Assembly: GCA_022385755.1 (NCBI GenBank)
Contig: MU278349.1
Location: 248,001 to 312,000 of the forward strand
Length of the DNA: 64,000 nucleotides
Direction of reading: 5' to 3'
Source of the DNA: Trametopsis cervina
Taxonomy: Eukaryota > Basidiomycota > Agaricomycetes > Polyporales > Irpicaceae
The notes below the pieces were generated by a model. That model had not been told where the DNA came from. It did not search any database and saw only the letters and a list, made by a program, of their open reading frames with translations. Positions 56,912 to 64,000 of this stretch are shown piece after piece (the stretch's first letter is position 1; every line of letters starts with the position of its first letter). Position numbers and translations under genes: made by a program.

Positions 56912-58403
56912 ATGGGGGTCTTTGAATCCTTACCGGTCGAACTTATCGCAGAGATACTTAGCGAGCTAGACCTCACTTCACTGATCGTTGTCTCCTATCT
57001 GTCGCGCCGTCTACACAGCATCGCTTCGGATACCTCTCTGAACCCATGGAGGCGACCTATCATGAGGAATCTCTATGGGAGTCCTGAGATACCTTACGAA
57101 CGGTGTCTCAGGACACTAAGCGTCCGCCACACTGTTCCGCGCAACAACTGGGTGGAGATTCTCAGTCTTGCAAAGGCAGACTGGCTGTTGTATGACGCCA
57201 CACTGCCAAAGCTGAAGGAATCGGAGTGGGAGGAATGCTTCAAGCGCAGGTTTCTGCCAGGCTGGAGGAAGTGGAAGAAGGAGGAGAATACCTGGCAAGG
57301 AACATTCACGAAGTGCGTGGGGCTGTGCGTTTCGTCAAAGAATTGGTTCACTGAGCTTCCTTGTCTGCAATTTAGGATCCTACATCGTATGTGGCACCGA
57401 GCGAACTCTTCATGCACTACCGATGAAGCATGGACAAGGTAGGACGGAACATAGCCATTAAGTCTGGTAATTTCAATAGCGTTCGGCTAGGTACATCACA
57501 CTGCGACGAAATGGAGTTGCAAACGAGCTTGAAGCAACGTCGCGAAATTTCGATCCTGTTGTTATTTTTGACGACCTAAAGTGCGTTGATTGTCTCTTTT
57601 TCATTTTCATAATGCCGAATATCCATATACTATATCATCACACAGATTACAAAACAACCTCGATCACCTCTCAACGAGGGTGCGAGTACGTTATTATTTC
57701 TCGTGTCTCAGAGAACGGAAGAGACTGCTCACATTGTTGTTTGCTAGCTTGTCGTAGAGCTAGCAGATGTTCGCATCATCGCCCTCGGCGTCCTCAATAA
57801 ACCGAGGGGCCCGACTACAGTCAACAACAACGCGCGGCTGTTTTTGCATCCGCCTGGTATTCCAGGCGAGGTTTCGGAGGCGACACTCTCCACTATTCAC
57901 CCCCATGGATCTCACAACACAAGAGACTCAGGCATGTACCCCTCTACACTGTTGGTCGGTAAGCTCCAACTCACTCGTACAAATCTAAGTCCAACGGGCA
58001 TTCGCAGGCGATATCCACCAGGTTTACCGGAAGATGACGCAGCCACTTCCAGCCCGCTGTCACGCGAACTATCCATTTTACACCCCGAGTGGCGAAGATA
58101 AACGATGGATCGCCACCGGAGATCTGGAGGAAGAAGGGCTTCAATGGGTTGGTCCTCTAATGTGGGTGTCGAGCACAAAAGTCACAGCCCATATTGACGA
58201 AAGCGGTCGATAGGATAACCGCACAAATTGTCGGCCCACGTACGAAAGAGCCGACGAACAATTTATCGTTGCAGGACTGGGACCTTGTTAATGGCGCGGG
58301 CAGAGGCCAGTATGTCTCCTTCACGTGGGCGGACTTGGCGGCCATCGCGCCATGGCTGGAGATCCCAAAGAAAATTGACGGCCCAGGCTTAGGCAACGAA
58401 TAG
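56912..58403 (+). CDS. F-box protein of an Agaricomycete-wide family
   Basis: A 382-aa protein with seven exons: 56912-57312, 57376-57438, 57491-57580, 57646-57685, 57748-57958, 58008-58161 and 58214-58403. The F-box is at residues about 4-45 (FESLPVELIAEILSELDLTS, VVSYLSRRLHSIASDTSLNP). Conserved family blocks follow: RFLPGWRKWKKEE, KILHRMWHRANSSCTTDEAW, VVELADVRIIALGVLNKPRG, HANYPFYTPSGEDKRW and GPRTKEPTNNLSLQDWDLVN, ending YVSFTWADLAAIAPW. The blocks only line up when all introns are removed as listed, which supports the model. Such proteins are expected to recruit substrates to SCF ubiquitin ligase. No substrate domain is recognised. Confidence 0.85.
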
Positions 58404-59130
58404 ATGATCTTAAATACGGCTACCAGGTGCCTAAGCCGAAGTATCATATGTTCCACTTGTAACGGAGTCGGCGGAAAGAGACTTGGGGTCCGTTATGTCG
58501 GGACGCTACCGCATATCAGAACGGATCGTTATGTCCGCAACACGTTGTGACTATCTCTACTCGATATATTCTTTCATACAACTGAATCGTCCCTCATGCT
58601 GCAAAGTTATAGGAATCCCGCGGTGAGTTCATTGTAACGACGGATATGTTGTTGGTCCATCTCAGATTCGAGTTGCCTTTTGTGGACAAGATCGCGCCAG
58701 ATCCCTGTGCCAGGTGTGAGATCAATCTTTTCATCCTGGCGCTCACCACCTTTAATTGTTTGGCACAACGGTGCGGGTGGTGTCAACCGCTATAACGGCT
58801 AGAACGCACCTACCTCAGGACGCCAGACAATTAACAGACGCCCTTCTCGCGCGAAAGTGGGTTATGACGATGGGATCTATACGTTTCGTCGATCATTCGA
58901 CGGAACCGTTATAAGTTCCTATGATGAATTCCAAGGGCAAACGCTTTACGATTTCCCCCTCTTCACCAACCGCGGTTGGTTAACGCCCCCGGAGCATCGG
59001 TCTCTGGTTGTACGACTCAGCTAGCTCGCTGCTATATTCTCCTGGAAGTGCTGTGCACTTAACCTCTTCCCACATTACGACCAACGATCTCTAGACGAGA
59101 CATACCTCGGCCACGCACAGTAACACGACT
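58404..59130. other. intergenic upstream of the zinc-finger gene
   Basis: No exon is supported. The end just before 59131 is CA-rich (cacgcacagtaacacgact) and is presumably the leader of the next gene. Confidence 0.45.
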
Positions 59131-60316
59131 ATGGCAAGAATCGCTCAGAAAGAACGGGTACGGAAGTTCAGTTATACGCCGCATATCTTCCTTCTAAAGC
59201 TTGGAACACTGTAGAAATACTGGTGTTCCCTGTGTTCTAAGGGCTTCACCGGACAAGGCGACCTGAATCGTCATGTTCTGACCGTACACAAACTAGCGAA
59301 GTGGGTTCTGCATATATGCGCTCCACAAGTTATGGCTGACGTATGTTTTTCTCTTAGGCCTTTCCGCTGTCCTACTTGTTCGAAGACCTTTGCTCAGAAG
59401 AGCGCCATGAAATCTCACCTCAACATTCAGTACGTCTCCATTTATGCATGCGAAATAAGAGTGCTAACATTATGACACCTAGCACCGGCGCGAAACCTCA
59501 TGTATGCAGCATTGGAACCTGCACTAAATCTTTCGGCGATCCGTCTTCGTGCTCCCGTCACGAAAGGGAGGTACATGGTGGCATCCGGTACTGCTGCCCC
59601 TATTGCGGATCTGCGTAAGAGTGCCATTTATGCGACTATGCTCTTTCGGTGCTGAATATGACCCATAGGACGAAGAGGAAGACGAACATGCAGAAGCACT
59701 TGAAAAAGGAGCATAAGTTGATGAAACTGTCGAGTGAAGACATGCAGTATCTCCTGTCTTCTTTGGTGAAGATTGAAGAGCCAGAATCCCCTGAGCTGCT
59801 GCCCATGAGCCCTCCGACAGAAGGCGAGAGTGATACCGAGAGCTCGCCTCCTCCCCAGGTCTCTCTTCCAAATACGCCAACCGATTATTTGTCTGCCTCG
59901 TTGGAATCGATCAAACTCTCCGAAGATCCGAGTCCTTTCAAGTTCTCCCCCAAGCATGCCTGTAAGTGCTGTCTATAATCTAGTTTGAATCACTTCATTG
60001 AAACTTCTTCTCTGCAGTTTACGATCCAATGTCTGACGTCACGTTGCCTTTTTGCGCGTTGTCCCCAGACTCCATGTTGGTCTCGTACGGCTATCCGGAA
60101 GGCTATTCGTATGTGGCGAATGATGATCACCTCTTCTGGAACGCGTCGCCCTGCTCGAGCCTGGGATCATCACCAGTCTCTTTGTCGCCTTCTCCGGAAC
60201 CCTCTCTCTTGTACGAGCCGTCAATTTTTGGTTCCTCTCTCGACTCGCATAAAGATATGTACACGTACGACGATTCTCCTTTGGCCGACTGGATTCAGCC
60301 GTCCCTGTTGTTCTGA
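59131..60316 (+). CDS. C2H2 zinc-finger protein with four fingers
   Basis: A 302-aa probable DNA-binding regulator. Exons: 59131-59157, 59215-59300, 59358-59429, 59483-59614, 59669-59961 and 60018-60316. The start exon gives only nine residues (MARIAQKER). Fingers: CSLCSKGFTGQGDLNRHVLT followed by VH (about 13-34); CPTCSKTFAQKSAMKSHLNI followed by H (about 41-61); a C-x4-C finger CSIGTCTKSFGDPSSCSRHE (about 68-91); and CPYCGSATKRKTNMQKHLKK followed by EH (about 97-118). Introns cut several fingers. The C-terminal 180 residues are Ser/Pro/Glu-rich (EEPESPELLPMSPPTEG) with no domain, likely an activation or regulatory region. The target is unknown. Confidence 0.85.
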
Positions 60317-60853
60317 TCACTCATATTTCTACTTCATGATTTACCGACTTGACGTCTTCTTACTTGTCCTGGCTATGACAGGAGAATACTCGCACGAGAT
60401 ATGCGATGCATGGACTCTTCTTTCGGACATCGTCTTACTTTACAAGTGGTTGATACCCTGTATCATTGTAATCATTTCACTAGTGCAGCTGGGTTTTTAC
60501 GGTCATGTACTATTACGCTGTGCTTTTAACGTTCCAATTGTATCGGTCTCCTATGAAACGAAATCCGTATCGCAATTGCGATACATATGGAAGCGGCTGA
60601 CGATTTGAATGCGGCTGAGCAAGTGTGAGAATGGATTGAGCGTCTCATATATGCAAGGCAGATGGCTGTATTTGACGCCCAACGCCTTCTACTCCTCGCC
60701 CTCATCACACTCTCAAAAAACTCATCCGCAGCCTCGCAAAACGCGACGTTGCGCATTCGTTCTCCGCTTCTGCGGTCACACTATCCCTCATTATCTCCGT
60801 GCACGCCTTCCGTACGCGCTCTGAGCGTAAAGAACCCAGTTGTACACGCCGGA
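60317..60853. other. intergenic upstream of the ubiquitin hydrolase gene
   Basis: It contains the promoter of the USP gene. The frame is open back to ATG 60662, giving a possible 64-residue N-terminal extension (MAVFDAQRLLLLALITLSKN and on). Conserved sequence starts only at 60854. Confidence 0.45.
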
Positions 60854-63155
60854 ATGCTAGCCGCGCCCCTCCAGCCCTCGGTACTGGACCCTCATGATCT
60901 GGCTCAATATCGCCCCGTCAGGGATCTAGACGCTTTCAATACACTCCTCCCTCCACCTATCGAGTTCGTAGAAGGCTCTTCGTCTGGGACACTAGCTGTG
61001 GCTGAAGGGAAATACCAGCCAATTAACGGGACAGGAACGACCAAGGCTGTGAAGTATGAGGTGAGGGACTTCTTCGCCTCGTGGCTTATCAATGCCATTG
61101 ACCGGAGGTGTTCTTGTGATAATAAGAACGCGGATCCTCGTCGCAGCACACTGGCTGAAGCAGACAAGCCGTCTGCCCTACCGGCGGCTGGGGCTGGCAA
61201 GTCGTTGTACAATCATGCTATAGAGACATCTTGGCCGTCTGGGGTAGTCAAGGGGTGTGGTCTGGTGAATACTGGAAACACATGCTTCCTTAACAGTGCA
61301 TTGCAATGCTTGCTGCACACCCCTCCGCTTCTGAGCGTCCTTATGCGACATGGGAAAGACGATAAATGTGCGTACATAGCTTTCCATTGGGTTTGTGAGC
61401 TGATCCTGCTCCCACTTGCAGGTGCTGTGAAATCTGCGTTCTGCATGTCGTGTTCTATGCGAGAACTTATGTTCAACTGCTACAAGTCGAATCGCGCTCT
61501 CGTGCCGTATGCCATCACCAGCAAGCTGCAGCGTACGTCACATTGGTTGCTGTCCTCAGCTTGTGCTTGACTTGAGATACTAGAGATTGCCAAGCACATG
61601 CGGAAAGGACGGCAGGAAGATTCTCACGAGTTCCTTCGTTACGCCATAGATGCGCTACAGAAGTCTTGTTTAGCAGGTCATCCTCCGTAAGCACCGACCA
61701 AATCTCAAATTCGGGCAAAGTTGGCTGAAAACTCCTTCAGGAAAATAGACCACAAGCTTGCGGAAACAACTTGGGTCCACAAGATATTCGGTGGTCGTCT
61801 ACGATCACGTGTTAGCTGCCTTTCGTGTGGCCATAACAGCGACACCTTTGACAGTATACTTGATCTCAGCATTGATATCTACAACGTTCAAACTATTAGA
61901 GACGCCCTCCGGAAGTTTGTGGCTGTAGATCATCTGAAAGGCGCAGATAAGTACAAATGCGAGAAGTAAGCATGCAAAGCTCCTTTTGTCAGTGTTTACT
62001 GATTCACTCGTATTCAGGTGTAAGAAACACGTTACGGCTGACAAGCAGTTCACCATCCATGACGCGCCGATGGTCTTAACTGTGCATCTCAAGCGGTTTA
62101 CCCCCATGGGGCGCAAGATGGCCCATCCTATTCGCTACGACGAGCACTTGTCTTTACAGCCCTTCATGAGTCAAGGTCAGCATGGCCCGACTTACACCCT
62201 TTATGGAGTCATCTGCCACGCAGGTGGCGGGCCAAATTCCGGGCACTATTACGCATCCATTAAAGACGCGCACGGCAAGTGGTACGAGATGAATGACGAA
62301 TCTGTGACGTCCCACTACCAAGCACCTCTGGGTATCAAAAATGCATACATGTTGTTCTATCTGCGCGACAAGGGACAAGGGCTTGATGCAGCTATTGGTA
62401 GCGTGAGCACACCAATATCCAAGGCACCGAAGACTGGTATCGCTGCAGGAATGAAGAGGAAGAAGATTGTGGAAAGTGATGATGAAGATGACGAGGATGA
62501 TAAGCCGACGTCTTCTCCGAGCAAATTCATTGGTCCACTTCTCCCGTCTCCCATACCACCTCCTGACGCTACTGCAGCTTCTCAGATACCCAGTCCCGAT
62601 CCTCAGGCTCTCTTGCTGAAGAAGAAGATTGCAGAGACGAAAGCTGCCGCTTCGGCCTCTCCCGTCAAGCCCTCAGCTGCTCTACAAAGTTTATCCCAAT
62701 ACGCGGAAGACGATGATTCCGAAGACTTGGGCGAGAAAGTCGACGATAAAGCTAACAAGGAGGGCTCATCATCCTCTCCACTCAAACCAGCCGATAAGCC
62801 GCTGCCGCCCCCTCCTCCTGCTCCTGCTTCTGCTCCGTCTGTCCCGCACAAGGTGACAAGCCCCGTCTCCACGCAGTCATTCTACGCCTCAAAACGGAAG
62901 GGAGACGACAACAATCGCAAGCGTAAATTATCTTCTGCTGATGATGATAGCGACGAAGAAGGAAGCGCTTTGAGTCGGTACGCCCGCACGCCGCTCTCGC
63001 ATGCAGCAAACACTCCCATCGAGAAAAGGGCTTCTGTCGAGCGCAAGTCACTCGCGCTTAATCCCTACAATCGTATGTTTGAGCGAAAAAATCCACTGCC
63101 TATGATCCGGAATGGGATGAAGAACCGGATGGGCAAACGGAGACCGGGGATATGA
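60854..63155 (+). CDS. USP36/Ubp10-type ubiquitin carboxyl-terminal hydrolase
   Basis: A cysteine protease of peptidase family C19, 696 aa, removing ubiquitin from nuclear or nucleolar proteins. Exons: 60854-61367, 61422-61532, 61584-61686, 61741-61965 and 62018-63155. The Cys box is [20 protein letters not shown] with nucleophile C144. The His box is [20 protein letters not shown] with H394. Between them lie [20 protein letters not shown], two zinc-binding CxxC pairs ([16 protein letters not shown]) and [16 protein letters not shown]. The C-terminal 250 residues are acidic and basic low complexity ([22 protein letters not shown]), as in nucleolar USP36/Dot4 proteins. ATG 60854 ([16 protein letters not shown]) is chosen because conservation starts there. 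A possible small intron near 61061-61107 would break frame, so the sequence is left open. Confidence 0.92.
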
Positions 63156-63613
63156 TGGAGCCCGTAGTAGAGGATGGTTTTGTCTGTTTGGTATGTGGTT
63201 GTAATGGTCGTGTGGCTTATATTCTGTCTGTGTAGAGGTGTTATCGCGAACATTGCAATCTTGAGCTCTGTTGCTTCGCTCTTGTATTCTTAGTGCTATA
63301 TTCATATACTGTAACCTTTATAAGACTCTAGGCGTAGTAATTCCCACGAGACGTCCAATCTCAAAACTGGTGCGGTCGGCTTTCTACACAGATGCTTCCG
63401 TCTATGTGTTTGTAGTTGTTAGAACCTGAGGGCGTTGGACAACAAAACCAAATAGAGCCTGTCGGATCCTCGATTTGTAGCAGGCCGAAGTATCCTCAAT
63501 CGCGACGCAAACAAGCCGTCATCGTCCTGATGTAGGATTCCGATATAATCAGCTATCACTATGCCTTCTGCGAATATCTCAAGCGTTGCTGAGCCTCCCT
63601 CACATTTTCTAAC
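63156..63613. other. intergenic between the USP gene and the lipase-like gene
   Basis: It includes the 3' UTR of the USP gene (AT-rich at about 63235-63330) and the promoter of the next gene. No exon is supported. Confidence 0.5.
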
Positions 63614-64000
63614 ATGCCACAGCCGACAGCGGAGCTGGTTCCGCTTGTGATAGTCGAAGGCTTCCTATCTACTGGAGCACCTCTTTTGTGGGGTAATTTC
63701 GAGGAATACACTAATCTCACTGTCACGTCTGATCAAGAACTACCACGCCGGCGTGTTATATTCGCGAGGTGAGCTTCGTTCAAACCTTCGCGAGTTGCAT
63801 TGACCATTCCTTCAAATAGTGTTGGCCCAGTCAGCTCTCTACACGACCGAGCATGCGAATTGTATCATGCACTCATTGGCGGTACGGGTGAGTATCTGTG
63901 GTATATGTAGAGGTGCTACACTCAAATATGGCTTGCATAGTCGACTATGGAGAAGACCATGCACGGCAGAACAAGCATGCTCGTTATGGCCGGAATCATG
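63614..64000 (+). CDS. lipase-like alpha/beta hydrolase, 5' part only
   Basis: The N-terminus of a lipase-like hydrolase cut by the right edge. Exons: 63614-63768, 63820-63887 and 63941 to the end. Residues ELVPLVIVEGFLSTGAPLLW, then RRRVIFASVGPVSSLHDRAC, ELYHALIGGTVDYGEDHA and HARYGRNH are the start of a fungal family related to staphylococcal-type lipases. In those, the ARYG motif precedes the metal- and substrate-binding region. The catalytic Ser, Asp and His lie outside the window. No signal peptide is visible in the first exon, so the enzyme is probably intracellular. Confidence 0.8.

Noticed and set aside
1..64000. tRNA, rRNA and CRISPR arrays
   Set aside because: No cloverleaf-like sequence with a GGTTCGA-type B box, no rRNA motifs and no direct-repeat array were seen by eye. 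A tRNAscan and Rfam search would settle small RNAs.
1..64000. Transposable elements
   Set aside because: I saw no reverse transcri­ptase, transposase or integrase motifs and no long terminal repeats; only short tandem repeats within genes and flanks.
1..64000. Secondary-metabolite gene cluster
   Set aside because: SDR, dehalogenase-like and lipase-like genes are present, but they are scattered and no PKS, NRPS, terpene synthase or P450 is seen.

Overview
The window looks like nuclear DNA of a filamentous basidiomycete, class Agaricomycetes. Genes are dense and sit on both strands. They are broken by many short introns (about 45-70 nt) with GT..AG ends. Recognisable products are fungal: velvet factor, KRE6/SKN1-type GH16, INO80F-domain protein, GRIM-19 and the 23 kDa complex I subunit. 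Several families I know mainly from Agaricomycetes are also present (DUF6535 membrane proteins, an F-box family, a one-pass membrane coiled-coil protein). The abundance of DUF6535 hints at Polyporales, but that is a guess. Splice models were built by hand; each full CDS below sums to a multiple of three unless stated.

Layout. 1-7.6 kb: an SDR cut by the left edge (-), a membrane coiled-coil protein with a frameshift (+), a HAD-family 2-haloacid dehalogenase-like enzyme (+) and a CASTOR-like ACT-domain protein (-). 7.6-10.6 kb is almost empty. 10.6-14.6 kb: an unrecognised 599-aa protein and a single-exon F-box-like protein (both -). 15.1-27.0 kb: two paralogous DUF6535 membrane proteins (-) with a KRE6/SKN1-like GH16 beta-glucan protein (-) between them. 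28.3-29.7 kb: a secreted CAP/PR-1 protein (-). 30.4-31.6 kb: a degenerate or poorly resolved gene. 31.7-33.8 kb: prefoldin subunit 2 (-) and complex I subunit NDUFS8 (+) from one 196-bp divergent promoter. 35.6-44.0 kb: an orphan 275-aa protein (+), an INO80F-domain protein (-), complex I subunit NDUFA13 (+) and a two-HMG-box regulator (+). 46.3-56.5 kb: a GNAT acetyltransferase (-), a 1230-aa PPR protein probably targeted to mitochondria (+), VelB (-) and an ArfGAP1-type GTPase activator (-). 56.9-64 kb: an F-box protein (+), a four-finger C2H2 protein (+), a USP36-type ubiquitin hydrolase (+) and the start of a lipase-like alpha/beta hydrolase (+) cut by the right edge.

There is no operon logic and no metabolic gene cluster. 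Three genes serve mitochondria (NDUFS8, NDUFA13, the PPR protein). Several are regulatory (VelB, HMG, C2H2, INO80F, USP). The parts least explained by known families are the two DUF6535 genes flanking GH16, the 599-aa protein with an internal duplication, the frameshifted coiled-coil protein with duplicated Cys modules, and long G-poor tracts downstream of four genes.
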